A stretch of DNA of 64,000 bases from Cryobacterium suzukii (GCF_004403185.1 NZ_SOHJ01000014.1:248001-312000), one strand, 5' to 3'. Counted from the first letter of the stretch, positions 51,246 to 59,838 are shown. A program made the numbers and translations. The notes: generated by a model from the letters alone, not told the origin.

Positions 51246-52957
51246 CGGTGACCGCCGACTCGCTGCTGAACGGCCTCGATGAACAACAGCGCATTGCCGC
51301 CGAAGCGCTGATCGGCCCGGTCTGCATGCTCGCCGGCGCCGGTACCGGCAAGACCCGCGCCATCACGCACCGCATCGCGCTCGGCGTGCTAACCGGCGCG
51401 TACGCCCCGAATCGGGTCATGGCGCTCACCTTCACGAGCCGGTCGGCGGCCGAACTTCGCGGCCGCCTGCGCCAGCTCGGTGCCGGGGGAGTGGCCGCCC
51501 GCACCTTCCACGCCGCAGCGTTGTCTCAACTGAACTATTTCTGGCCACACGTCGTCGGTGGGCAGGCACCGCGCATCCTCGACGGTAAGGGCCGCATTCT
51601 CGGGCATGCCGCCGAGGCGCTGCACCTTAAAATCGACACGGCCACCCTGCGCGACCTCGCGGCCGAGGTGGAGTGGCGCAAGACCAGCGGCCTGAGTATC
51701 GAGCAGTATGCGGCTGGCATCGCCAGCCGCAGCCTGCCGGGACGGCTCGACATTGACCAGGTCGTTGCCCTGCAAAAGACCTACGAGAAGCTCAAAGACG
51801 AACGCAAGCAGATCGACTTTGAAGACGTGCTGCTCGCCATGGCCGGCATGATCGAGGCCGAACCGTCGGTGGCACTGCAGGTTCGTGAGCAGTACCGGTT
51901 CTTCGTCGTCGACGAATATCAGGACGTCTCCCCACTGCAGCACGACCTGCTCGCTCTGTGGCTCGGCGACCGCCGTGATCTCTGCGTCGTCGGCGACGCC
52001 AGCCAGACCATCTACTCCTTCGCCGGTGCCCGCAGCGACTACCTGCTCGACTTTCCCAAACACTACGAGGATGCCACCGTGGTGCGGCTCGAGCAGAACT
52101 ACCGGTCGACCGCGCCCATCGTTGCCACCGCGAACCAGCTCATGCGCGGCCGTTCCGGCGCGCTGACCCTGCACGCCGCACAATCCGACACCGGCTCCGA
52201 TCCGAGCGTGCGCGGCTACGCCTCGGATATGGCCGAGGCCCGCGGTGTCGCGGAGCAGATTTTGCAGCTCACTGGCACCGGTACCAAACCCGAAGACATA
52301 GCCGTATTGTTCCGGGTCAACGTGCAGGCGGCACTGCTTGAAACAGCGCTGACCGAGGTGGGAGTGAGCTACCAGATTCGCGGCGCCAAACGGTTCTTCG
52401 ACCTGCCAGAGGTGAAGCAGGCGGTGATGAGCCTGCGCGCAGCATCCGTTTCCATCATCGGGGAACCGCTGTTCAAGTCCGTCAGCGATGTGCTGCGGTC
52501 CCTCGGCTGGAGCCAGACCGCCCCGGAGACGCGCGGCGCAGTGCAGGCTCGGTGGGAATCACTTAATGCCCTGATGGGCCTGGTTGACCAGGCCGCCGCC
52601 GGCACCACCTTTCGGCAGTTCACCGACGAGCTGATGGAACGCCAGGCCGGCCAGCACGAACCGACCGTCTCGGCGGTGACACTCGCCACCATGCACTCGG
52701 CTAAGGGCCTTGAGTGGGATGTCGTGTTTGTGGTCGGCCTAAGCGAAGGACTGGTGCCGATCAGTTACGCGAGTACCTTCGACCAGATCGACGAGGAGCG
52801 CCGACTGCTCTACGTCGGCATCACGCGGGCCCGCAGGCGGCTCGCGCTTAGCTGGTCGTCTTCCGGAGTGCAGGCTCGTGCGCCTCGGGAACGATCTCGC
52901 TTTCTGCAAGAGCTCGGCAGCCGCACCGCTCGTGGAGCCGGTGCACGCTCCGCGTAA
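51242..52957 (+). CDS. UvrD-type ATP-dependent helicase, short UvrD2-like form
   Basis: 571 residues from GTG 51242; the frame is open upstream only because it lies over nudC. Walker A 'AGAGTGKTRA' near residue 31, 'LTFTSRSAAELRGRL', motif II 'VDEYQDVSP', 'GDASQTIYSFAGA', 'TMHSAKGLEWD' and motif VI 'LLYVGITRARRRLALSW' form a complete SF1A motor. Mycobacterial UvrD2 continues with an HRDC domain (about 700 residues), whereas this protein ends about 30 residues after motif VI. Gene order nudC-uvrD2 is the same as in mycobacteria. The end overlaps the convergent gene by 110 bp. Confidence 0.9.
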   Translation: MTVTADSLLNGLDEQQRIAAEALIGPVCMLAGAGTGKTRAITHRIALGVLTGAYAPNRVMALTFTSRSAAELRGRLRQLGAGGVAARTFHAAALSQLNYFWPHVVGGQAPRILDGKGRILGHAAEALHLKIDTATLRDLAAEVEWRKTSGLSIEQYAAGIASRSLPGRLDIDQVVALQKTYEKLKDERKQIDFEDVLLAMAGMIEAEPSVALQVREQYRFFVVDEYQDVSPLQHDLLALWLGDRRDLCVVGDASQTIYSFAGARSDYLLDFPKHYEDATVVRLEQNYRSTAPIVATANQLMRGRSGALTLHAAQSDTGSDPSVRGYASDMAEARGVAEQILQLTGTGTKPEDIAVLFRVNVQAALLETALTEVGVSYQIRGAKRFFDLPEVKQAVMSLRAASVSIIGEPLFKSVSDVLRSLGWSQTAPETRGAVQARWESLNALMGLVDQAAAGTTFRQFTDELMERQAGQHEPTVSAVTLATMHSAKGLEWDVVFVVGLSEGLVPISYASTFDQIDEERRLLYVGITRARRRLALSWSSSGVQARAPRERSRFLQELGSRTARGAGARSA

Positions 52958-53693
52958 CGGCGCCCGAGACGGCGTCAAGGCGCAGTGACCGGGCGAACAC
53001 CACTGACCGTCCCGTCTCCAGGCGATCCTGCACGAGCCCGGCTACCCGAACGGCGACTTCAAAGCTCAGCCTGGGCGTTTCGCTCGGAGCCTGCCGCGGG
53101 GCCAGCTGGCAGGCTATCGCCGGCCAGGCGGGATCGTCATCGACGTGCGCGAGTTCGAGACAGGTCAGGCACGGCCCAACGCCCGGTTCCACGAGCGGCC
53201 CGACCCGCACGGCGCTGTCGCTGAACACCACAGGCAGGTGGGGAATGTCCCGGCGTAGCCAGCGCCCGTGACGCTCCGGTGAGAAGACGTATTGTCCCAC
53301 CAGCACTGCCAGTTCTGGTTCAGTGCCGGGTAGCGGCTCTTCGATTCCGAGGTTGGCCAACAGGGTGCGCACGCGAAAAGCGGTCGTTCCAACCCCATCA
53401 ACGAGCACGGTGCGAGGCAGCGGCGTTGCCGGGGGTTCCGCATCGTCTGATACGTACAGCAGCGCCGGCTCCAGCAGTTCCAGCAGATGCGTCACCTCGG
53501 CAGCGGATGCTCCGGCCAGCGTTCCGAGCAGCATCGCACCTGATCGATGCACCCCAGCGGCGAGGGCTGACAGCACGGCCTCATGGGCGTGCGTGAGCCC
53601 TTCGATCGTCACAACGGCGTGGTCGATGCCAAGCTGTACGCAATCCGGTGTGCGCCACACCAGGGGGTATCGAGGATTCAGTCGAAGGGCCAT
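52848..53693 (-). CDS. E1-like (ThiF/cyclodehydratase-type) protein of unknown function
   Basis: 281 residues from the ATG at 53693; a GTG at 53738 would add 15 residues. The N-terminal part resembles the peptide-binding region of TOMM cyclodehydratase-like proteins ('MALRLNPRYPLVWRTPDCVQ'). A Rossmann-like 'TVLVDGVGTTAFRVRTLLAN' follows, then the Zn-type pairs 'GPCLTCLELAHVDDDPAWP' and 'ERCGCRAL'. It corresponds in position to Rv3196 beside uvrD2 in mycobacteria. No YcaO partner or precursor peptide is visible. CATCAT stands 6 nt before the ATG. Function unknown. Confidence 0.75.
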   Translation of the reverse strand: MALRLNPRYPLVWRTPDCVQLGIDHAVVTIEGLTHAHEAVLSALAAGVHRSGAMLLGTLAGASAAEVTHLLELLEPALLYVSDDAEPPATPLPRTVLVDGVGTTAFRVRTLLANLGIEEPLPGTEPELAVLVGQYVFSPERHGRWLRRDIPHLPVVFSDSAVRVGPLVEPGVGPCLTCLELAHVDDDPAWPAIACQLAPRQAPSETPRLSFEVAVRVAGLVQDRLETGRSVVFARSLRLDAVSGAVTRSVHRLHERCGCRALAESEIVPEAHEPALRKTTS

Positions 53694-53699
53694 GCCGAC

Positions 53700-53705
53700 A
53701 TGATG
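53700..53705 (-). promoter_or_regulatory. Possible leaderless -10 element of the E1-like gene
   Basis: The minus-strand CATCAT is followed by GTCGGC and the ATG at 53693; it is only a partial match to TAnnnT. Confidence 0.35.
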
Positions 53706-53798
53706 ACGCACATGACCCCGGCTGAATGAGTTCTCCACAGGCAGTTGAGGCAGCCCGCAGCGTCGTTGGCACCGCGCCTGCGGGGTAGAGCGGAGTTC

Positions 53799-55166
53799 CT
53801 ACTCCTCGTGGGGGCGCTCGGCGCCGTCATCGCGCAGCAGATCCTCGAGGGCCTGGTCGACGTCGTCGAGCACCTCGGGCTCACCGCGCGCGGCGCTGGT
53901 GAGGCGCATGATCAGCTGCTGAGGATCGTCGATGTCCTGCTCGGTGGGCAGCAGGTCGGGGTGCGACCAGAGGGCGTCGCGCGCTTCGCTGCCGACGGCA
54001 TCCGTTACGGCCTGCCACATCGCTGCGGCCTCCCGCAATCGGCGCGGGCGAAGTTCGAGACCGACGAGGGTCGCGAAAGCGGATTCGGCGGGACCGCCGG
54101 AAGCCCGGCGGCGTTTGACCGTTTCGGCGATGGCATCGGCCTTGGGCAGCCTGATCGAGGCGCGGGCGGTGACGACGTCGACCCAGCCTTCGACCAGGGC
54201 GAGCATCGTTTCGAGGCGCGACAGCGCCGAGATCTGCGACTCGGACTTCTGTTGGATGAGCGAACCGTCCACCATGGCCTGACGCAGGTCTTCCGGGTTG
54301 GAGGGGTCGAAGTTTCCAGCGAGTTCTTCGAGCCGGCTGGAGTCGATGCTGATACCGCGCGCATACGCAGTTACCGCGCTGGTCAGGTGCAGGCGCAGCC
54401 AGCGGGCGTGCCGAAACAGGCGGGCGTGGGCAATCTCACGCACGGCCAGATAGATCTGCACCTGATCGGCGGGAACGTCGAGTCCGGCGCCGAAATCGGC
54501 GACGTTCTGGGGGAGGAGAGCGGCCTGCTGCTCGCCGAGCAGCGGAATGCCGACATCGCCGCCGCTGACGACCTCGCTGGCCAGCTGCCCGACGACCTGA
54601 CCGAGCTGCATTGCAAAGAGGGTGCCGCCGATGCTGCGCACGAGCTGGCTCGCGTTGGCCACCATGCCCTGCATCTCTTCTGGCACTTGTTCCGCGAAGA
54701 CCCTGGTGAGCGAATCGGAGATGCTCGTTGCTACCGGTTCGGCCAGCTGGGTCCACAGCGGCATGGTCGCGGTGACCCATTCCCGGCGGGTCATCAGCCG
54801 CGGTTCAACCGTCAGTTCGGCCACGGAGATCACGTCATCGAGCCAGAGGGCCGCGATGTGAAAAGCCTGGCGCAGTTGGGTCTGCTGCTCGTCGGTCGCC
54901 GTGAGCTGGCCGTTAGCCGCTCGCTGCTCACCCTGCGTGAGCGCAATCTGCCAGTCCACACCGGTGCCTTTGGAGTTCATAGCGCCTTGCAGCTGTTGCA
55001 TGAGTGCGGCCACGCTAGCCGGGTCATTGGGCAGGCCAGCCGCATTAGCGAGCTGGCCAGGGTCGATGCCGCTCTTGCCGCTCAGAATGTCGCGCAGCAT
55101 GTCACGGAACTCGTCACTAGGCTCGCCCGGGTTCTGGTCGTTCGGGGGTAGGGAGTCGTCGGCCAC
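53799..55166 (-). CDS. DUF2342 zinc-metalloprotease-like protein
   Basis: 455 residues, GTG start at 55166 with GAGAGGGG upstream. The family (Rv3195-like, annotated as zinc-dependent metalloprotease or putative hydrolase) is recognised by 'YLAVREIAHARLFRHARWLR' near residue 230 and 'LEELAGNFDPSNPEDLRQAM'. A classical HExxH is not present, so catalysis is uncertain. N- and C-terminal regions are acidic and probably flexible. The GTG is preceded by a possible leaderless six-codon reading frame that ends 1 nt before it. Encoded with the E1-like gene, divergently from the PDZ-Lon gene. Confidence 0.85.
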   Translation of the reverse strand: MADDSLPPNDQNPGEPSDEFRDMLRDILSGKSGIDPGQLANAAGLPNDPASVAALMQQLQGAMNSKGTGVDWQIALTQGEQRAANGQLTATDEQQTQLRQAFHIAALWLDDVISVAELTVEPRLMTRREWVTATMPLWTQLAEPVATSISDSLTRVFAEQVPEEMQGMVANASQLVRSIGGTLFAMQLGQVVGQLASEVVSGGDVGIPLLGEQQAALLPQNVADFGAGLDVPADQVQIYLAVREIAHARLFRHARWLRLHLTSAVTAYARGISIDSSRLEELAGNFDPSNPEDLRQAMVDGSLIQQKSESQISALSRLETMLALVEGWVDVVTARASIRLPKADAIAETVKRRRASGGPAESAFATLVGLELRPRRLREAAAMWQAVTDAVGSEARDALWSHPDLLPTEQDIDDPQQLIMRLTSAARGEPEVLDDVDQALEDLLRDDGAERPHEE

Positions 55167-55167
55167 T

Positions 55168-55188
55168 TCAGGCCCCTCTCAGTCGCAT
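55168..55188 (-). CDS. Possible leaderless minicistron before the DUF2342 gene
   Basis: On the minus strand, TAGCGT-N6-ATG (ATG at 55188) begins a six-codon frame, Met-Arg-Leu-Arg-Gly-Ala, whose TGA ends 1 nt before the GTG of the protease gene. The Shine-Dalgarno-like GAGAGGGG of the protease lies inside it. If translated, it would couple to and regulate the downstream start. This is inference from spacing only. Confidence 0.35.
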   Translation of the reverse strand: MRLRGA

Positions 55189-55194
55189 GCTTCT

Positions 55195-55200
55195 ACGCTA
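55195..55200 (-). promoter_or_regulatory. -10 element upstream of the DUF2342 gene
   Basis: The minus-strand TAGCGT is followed by AGAAGC and the ATG of the putative six-codon frame. Confidence 0.5.
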
Positions 55201-55229
55201 GTGCGAGTAGCCCGCTCGGGGCTGGGAAA

Positions 55230-55235
55230 TATCCT
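55230..55235 (+). promoter_or_regulatory. Candidate -10 element of the PDZ-Lon gene
   Basis: TATCCT lies 75 bp before the GTG at 55311, in the divergent intergenic region; it would give a 5' leader of about 70 nt containing the GGAAGGA ribosome-binding site. Confidence 0.4.
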
Positions 55236-55310
55236 AGGCTGAAGGGCTTGCTGTGCGCCCGCCGCGAACACGACCCGGAACCTGGCAAGACCCAACACGG
55301 AAGGAGCACG

Positions 55311-56414
55311 GTGGCTCTCTTCATCGATGACTCACCGGCGCCCCACGGTGCACGGCGTCGCCACCCCTCGATCGGCTGGACGGCGTTGCTGATCGCCCTC
55401 GTCGCCGGCGTGATTCTCGGCATCATGCCAGCCCCCTACGTCATCGAGAAGCCCGGACCGGTCTACAACACCCTCGGCTCGGCCACCGATGACAACGACG
55501 TCGAGACCGCTCTCATCACCATCCCGGATGAGACGGTCTACCCGACCAAGGGCACGCTCGACCTGCTCACGGTGTCGCTGCTCGGCAACCGGGAGAACCG
55601 CCCGAGCTGGCTCAGTGTCGCGGGAGCATGGCTCGATCCGAGTGAGGCCGTTCTCCCCATCGACCAGGTGTTTCCCGCCAATGTCAGCACCGAACAGCGG
55701 GATGCGCGTTCCAGCGCCGACATGATCAATTCCCAACAGGATGCCATCGCCGCGGCGCTGACTCATCTCGGCTACGACTACCCAACGACGGTCTCGGTGG
55801 TCAGCCTGCCCGATGGCTCCCCGGCTGAGGGCATGATCGAACCCGATGATCAGATCTCTGCGGTGAACGGGACGCCGGTTGTCAACGTGGCGGAACTGCG
55901 TGCCGCGTTGCAGATCAACGGCGCCGAGACGGCGGCCAGCGTCGACATCGTGCGAGGCGGCGTGGCTCAGACCGTCGAGGTCACCCCGATTGACAACGCC
56001 GGCACGGTCGTGGCAGGGGTCAACGTCTCAGTCGCTTACGACTTTCCATTTGAGGTGCAGATTCAACTCGATAAGGTCGGCGGACCGAGCGCGGGCATGA
56101 TGTTCGCGCTCGGAATCATCGACAAACTCACGCCCGGCGAGCTGCAAGGCGGCGAGAACGTGGCCGGTACCGGCACGATCGACCAGTCCGGTGCGGTCGG
56201 CCCGATCGGCGGTATCCAGCAGAAGCTGTACGGCGCCGTCGAGAATGACGCGAGATGGTTTCTGGCTCCTGCCGAGAACTGCGACGAGGTGACCGGCAAT
56301 ATCCCCGACGGCCTGACCGTGTTCTCCGTTGCCACCCTTGACGAGGCACTCGCCGCCCTTGACGCGATCAAGACCGGCGACACGGGCGACGTCCCGACCT
56401 GTCCCACGAGCTAG
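55311..56414 (+). CDS. Membrane-anchored PDZ and Lon-type (S16) protease
   Basis: 367 residues from GTG 55311 (GGAAGGA 6 nt upstream; the frame is open 21 codons earlier). One N-terminal membrane helix ('IGWTALLIALVAGVILGIMP'), a PDZ domain (about 165-240, 'EGMIEPDDQISAVNGTPVVN'), then a Lon proteolytic domain without ATPase: catalytic Ser in 'KVGGPSAGMMFALGI' and Lys in 'GGIQQKLYGA'. It is the counterpart of Rv3194c. It is expected to cleave membrane or extracytoplasmic substrates without ATP. Encoded upstream of UPF0182, as in mycobacteria. Confidence 0.93.
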   Translation: MALFIDDSPAPHGARRRHPSIGWTALLIALVAGVILGIMPAPYVIEKPGPVYNTLGSATDDNDVETALITIPDETVYPTKGTLDLLTVSLLGNRENRPSWLSVAGAWLDPSEAVLPIDQVFPANVSTEQRDARSSADMINSQQDAIAAALTHLGYDYPTTVSVVSLPDGSPAEGMIEPDDQISAVNGTPVVNVAELRAALQINGAETAASVDIVRGGVAQTVEVTPIDNAGTVVAGVNVSVAYDFPFEVQIQLDKVGGPSAGMMFALGIIDKLTPGELQGGENVAGTGTIDQSGAVGPIGGIQQKLYGAVENDARWFLAPAENCDEVTGNIPDGLTVFSVATLDEALAALDAIKTGDTGDVPTCPTS

Positions 56415-56448
56415 CGTCGCACGAAAAACTTACGGCAGCCCGGTAATG

Positions 56449-56478
56449 ATGACTCTCTCAGGGGTGCTTAAGTAGGAT
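56449..56478 (+). promoter_or_regulatory. Candidate promoter of UPF0182 gene
   Basis: ATGACT (56449-56454) and TAGGAT (56473-56478) are separated by 18 bp. Initiation near 56485 would place the palindrome at 56491-56511 just inside the transcript. Confidence 0.45.
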
Positions 56479-56490
56479 AGAGGTCGACCC

Positions 56491-56511
56491 TGATCATGCG
56501 GTTTATGATCA
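56491..56511. promoter_or_regulatory. Palindrome in UPF0182 leader
   Basis: A perfect 7-bp inverted repeat TGATCAT-GCGGTTT-ATGATCA lies 37 bp before the GTG start. It is either a dimeric-repressor site or a leader hairpin. Confidence 0.5.
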
Positions 56512-56547
56512 CCCTGTTCCTAATGACTGAGCGCAAGAGGCCAATAC

Positions 56548-59478
56548 GTGAGTTCATCAGCAGCCGACAACGCCCCCCGGCGCAGCCGAGCCCCGCTAGC
56601 AATTACCGCAGCAATTATCGCGGGGTTGGTGATCCTGTTCTTTATCTTCGCCGGACTGTATACCGATGTCTTGTGGTTCGACCAACTCGGGTTCCTCAAT
56701 GTGCTGACCACCCAGTGGATCGCGGGCACAGTGCTGTTCCTGATCGGGTTCGTTGCCATGGCCGTGCCGGTCTGGGTCAGCATCCAGCTGGCCTATCGCC
56801 TGCGCCCGGTGTACGCGAAGCTCAACTCGCAGCTCGATCGCTACCAGCAGGTCATCGAGCCGCTGCGTCGCCTCGCGATGTACGGCATCCCCGCCCTTCT
56901 GGGCCTATTCGCCGGTGTGGCCGCCGCCACTCGCTGGCAGACGGTGCTCATGTGGCTCAACCGCACCGAGACCGGGCGCGTTGACCCGCAGTTCAACTTC
57001 GACATCTCCTTCTATCTGATGGACCTGCCGTTTTACCAGGCCGTGCTCGCCTTTGCATCCGCTGTTGTACTCATCTCCGCCCTCGTCACGGTCGCGACCA
57101 GCTACCTGTACGGGTCCATCCGGGTATCCGGCCGTGAGGTGCTCATCTCCAAGGCTGCCCGCGTACAGATCGCCGTCACGGCGGGTCTGTATCTGCTGTT
57201 GCAGGCCGTGAGCATCTGGTTCGACCAGTACTCCACCCTGACCAGCCAGGGTTCGCTCATCACCGGCGCCGGCTACACCGACGTGAACGCCACCATCCCC
57301 GGCCGAGCCATCCTGGCCGGTATCGCAGCAGTCGTTGCCCTGCTCTTCATTCTCACGGCCATCATCGGTCGCTGGCGCCTGCCGGTCATCGGCACCGCTC
57401 TGCTCATCGTGTCGAGCCTGCTGATCGGCTCGCTCTACCCGTGGGTTGTCGAGCGCTTCCAGGTGGAGCCGAACGCGAAGGCGCTCGAAGCCGAATATAT
57501 CGAGCGCAATATCGATCTCACCCGGGACGCCTATGACGTAGCCGACATCGAAGAGATTCCGTACAACGCGAAGACCACGGCCGAGCCGGGCGCCCTGCGT
57601 GCCGACGCCGCGACGACCGCGAACATTCGTATCCTCGACCCGGCCCTGGTCAGCGACTCGTTCCGTCAGCTCGAGCAGTTCCGCCAGTATTACCAGTTCC
57701 CCGACAACCTGAATGTCGACCGCTACATGGTCGACGGAGTGTCTCAGGACACCGTTGTTGCAGTGCGCGACCTCAACATCGATGGTCTGAACACCGGTAA
57801 CACGTGGGTCAACTCGAAGACCGTCTACACCCACGGCTATGGAGTTGTTGCCGCCTACGGCAACCAGCGCTCGGTCGACGGCCAGCCGGTGTTCCTCGAA
57901 TCCGGCATCCCAACCAGCGGCGCGCTCGGTGACTTCGAACCGCGCATCTACTTCGGCGAGACCTCGCCCGAGTACTCCATCGTCGGTGATGAAGACGGCG
58001 CCAACCCGATCGAACTGGACTATCCGTCGGGCGCAGAGGGCGCTGGCCAGACCTACACGACGTTCTCCGGCGACGGCGGACCGAAACTCGACAGCGCGTT
58101 CAAGAAGCTCATCTACGCGCTGAAGTTCCAGTCCGAGCAGATCTTCCTGGCCTCATCTGTCAACGACCAGTCGGAGATTCTCTACGATCGAGACCCGGTC
58201 ACCCGTGTGCAGAAAGTTGCGCCGTACCTGACGCTCGATTCCGACGCCTACCCCTCGGTCGTTGATGGCCGAGTCAAGTGGATCATCGACGGCTACACGA
58301 CCTCGGCGAACTACCCCTACTCGACCCCGGTGAGCCTGAGCGAGGCCATCGCCGATACGCAGACGCCGGCTCAGCCGTACGCCCTCGACAGCGTCAATTA
58401 CATGCGCAACTCGGTCAAAGCCACCGTCGACGCCTACAGCGGCGAGGTCATCCTCTATGCCTGGGACGACAAAGAGCCGCTGCTGCAAACCTGGCAGAAG
58501 ATCTTCCCCTCGACGCTCAAGCCCATGAGCGAGATGAGCGGCGACCTGATGAGTCACGTGCGCTACCCGGCCGACCTGTTCAAGGTGCAGCGCGCCATTC
58601 TCGGTCAGTACCACGTGACCGACCCTGGATCGTTCTACTCCAAGGACGACGCCTGGATCTCACCGAATGACCCGGACTCTCCTCCGACAAACCCCACCCT
58701 GCAGCCGCCGTACTACCTCACCATGCAGGTGCCCGGATCGGACAAGCCGTCATTCTCGCTGTATTCAACTTTCCAGCCGGAAGCGACCGGTGAGTCCAGT
58801 CGTAACGTGCTCTACGGTTACCTCGCCGTAGACGCTGATGCGGGTGCTGAAGATGGCGTGCGCGCCGACGGTTACGGTCAGCTGCGACTGCTCAACCTGC
58901 CCAAGGACGGCACAGTTCCCGGCCCCGGCCAGGTGCAGAACGTCTTCAACGCCGACCCGACCGTGTCGACAGAGCTCAACCTGCTGCGGCAGGGATCGTC
59001 GACCGTTCTCAACGGTAACCTGCTGACCCTCCCGGTCGGTGGCGGGCTGCTCTACGTTCAGCCGGTGTACGTGAAGTCCACCGGTGAGACCAGCTATCCG
59101 CTGCTGCAGAAGGTGCTCGTGGCCTTCGGTGACCAGATCGCGTTTGAGGACACCCTCGACGGTGCCCTCGACGTTCTGTTCGGCGGCGACTCGGGTGCGA
59201 CGGCCGGTGATACGGCCGTTCCGGACGATGCCACGGCGAACAACGGCGGAACAACGGGTGGCGCGACAGATGGCGCGACCGGCGGTACGGATGTGCCGAC
59301 CGGATCAACCGGCGATGCAGCAACGGATGCCCAACTCAAGTCGCTGCTCGCCGTCGCCAAGACGGCGCTCGCCGACAAGGCAACCGCCCTCGCCGCCGGC
59401 AACTTCGCCGACTACGGTACCGCGGACGCCAAACTCGCCGAAACGATCGCGAGCATGCTCACCCTGCTCGGCGAGTAG
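56548..59478 (+). CDS. UPF0182 large membrane protein
   Basis: 976 residues, GTG start with AAGAGG upstream. About seven N-terminal membrane helices (residues about 18-310), including 'LYTDVLWFDQLGFLNVLTTQ' after TM1, typical of UPF0182 (Rv3193c). A large extracytoplasmic domain of about 560 residues follows ('QYYQFPDNLNVDRYMVDG', 'VPGSDKPSFSLYSTFQP'), then an Ala/Thr/Gly/Asp-rich linker near 885-925 and a final helical segment. Function unknown despite wide conservation in Actinobacteria. Its own promoter and palindrome suggest separate control from the protease gene. Confidence 0.92.
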   Translation: MSSSAADNAPRRSRAPLAITAAIIAGLVILFFIFAGLYTDVLWFDQLGFLNVLTTQWIAGTVLFLIGFVAMAVPVWVSIQLAYRLRPVYAKLNSQLDRYQQVIEPLRRLAMYGIPALLGLFAGVAAATRWQTVLMWLNRTETGRVDPQFNFDISFYLMDLPFYQAVLAFASAVVLISALVTVATSYLYGSIRVSGREVLISKAARVQIAVTAGLYLLLQAVSIWFDQYSTLTSQGSLITGAGYTDVNATIPGRAILAGIAAVVALLFILTAIIGRWRLPVIGTALLIVSSLLIGSLYPWVVERFQVEPNAKALEAEYIERNIDLTRDAYDVADIEEIPYNAKTTAEPGALRADAATTANIRILDPALVSDSFRQLEQFRQYYQFPDNLNVDRYMVDGVSQDTVVAVRDLNIDGLNTGNTWVNSKTVYTHGYGVVAAYGNQRSVDGQPVFLESGIPTSGALGDFEPRIYFGETSPEYSIVGDEDGANPIELDYPSGAEGAGQTYTTFSGDGGPKLDSAFKKLIYALKFQSEQIFLASSVNDQSEILYDRDPVTRVQKVAPYLTLDSDAYPSVVDGRVKWIIDGYTTSANYPYSTPVSLSEAIADTQTPAQPYALDSVNYMRNSVKATVDAYSGEVILYAWDDKEPLLQTWQKIFPSTLKPMSEMSGDLMSHVRYPADLFKVQRAILGQYHVTDPGSFYSKDDAWISPNDPDSPPTNPTLQPPYYLTMQVPGSDKPSFSLYSTFQPEATGESSRNVLYGYLAVDADAGAEDGVRADGYGQLRLLNLPKDGTVPGPGQVQNVFNADPTVSTELNLLRQGSSTVLNGNLLTLPVGGGLLYVQPVYVKSTGETSYPLLQKVLVAFGDQIAFEDTLDGALDVLFGGDSGATAGDTAVPDDATANNGGTTGGATDGATGGTDVPTGSTGDAATDAQLKSLLAVAKTALADKATALAAGNFADYGTADAKLAETIASMLTLLGE

Positions 59479-59645
59479 CTTTACCCGCACGATCTGTTGC
59501 AAGCCCTCACCCGCCTCGGGTGGGGGCTTGCGGTTGTTCGGCCCGGTGGTGTTTGATGCCTGTAGAGAAACGTTTTTTCGGCGCTATTTTGGGTGCGAGT
59601 TTGCGATACCGACCCAAAGTGGTCCGCCGCGCTTTCAGGGTGTGC

Positions 59646-59651
59646 TAAATT
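59646..59651 (+). promoter_or_regulatory. -10 element of first tRNA-fMet
   Basis: TAAATT lies 11 bp before the tRNA, within a segment GTGTGCTAAATTTGTAC similar to GTGAGCTAAACTAAGTAC upstream of the second copy. No -35 is recognised. Confidence 0.5.
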
Positions 59652-59662
59652 TGTACTTGTAG

Positions 59663-59736
59663 CGCGGGGTGGAGCAGTTCGGTAGCTCGCTGGGCTCATA
59701 ACCCAGAGGTCGTAGGTTCAAATCCTGCCCCCGCAA
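59663..59736 (+). tRNA. Initiator tRNA-fMet (CAT), copy 1
   Basis: A 74-nt cloverleaf with anticodon CAT. Initiator hallmarks are present: an unpaired C1 x A72 at the acceptor end and three G-C pairs (GGG/CCC) at the base of the anticodon stem. The 3' CCA is not encoded. It is identical to the copy at 61260. Confidence 0.96.
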
Positions 59737-59807
59737 CAGAAAAGTTCAGTTCAGATCTAGTTTCTATCCCTCAAGGGGGAGTAGAAAATGGTTGAATCAG
59801 CGCAATT

Positions 59808-59838
59808 CCGGCGTAGCCCATGGCTACGCCGGTTTTTT
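59808..59838 (+). terminator. Rho-independent terminator of first tRNA-fMet
   Basis: A perfect 11-bp stem CCGGCGTAGCC / GGCTACGCCGG with a CAT loop is followed by six T, 71 bp beyond the tRNA. Confidence 0.9.

Noticed and set aside
52848..53693. TOMM/thiopeptide biosynthesis locus based on the E1-like protein
   Set aside because: No YcaO cyclodehydratase, dehydrogenase or precursor peptide is visible nearby, and the gene sits in a conserved housekeeping block.
53745..55151. 468-codon plus-strand open frame
   Set aside because: It is antisense to the DUF2342 gene, whose product has recognisable family motifs; the plus-strand translation has no family features.
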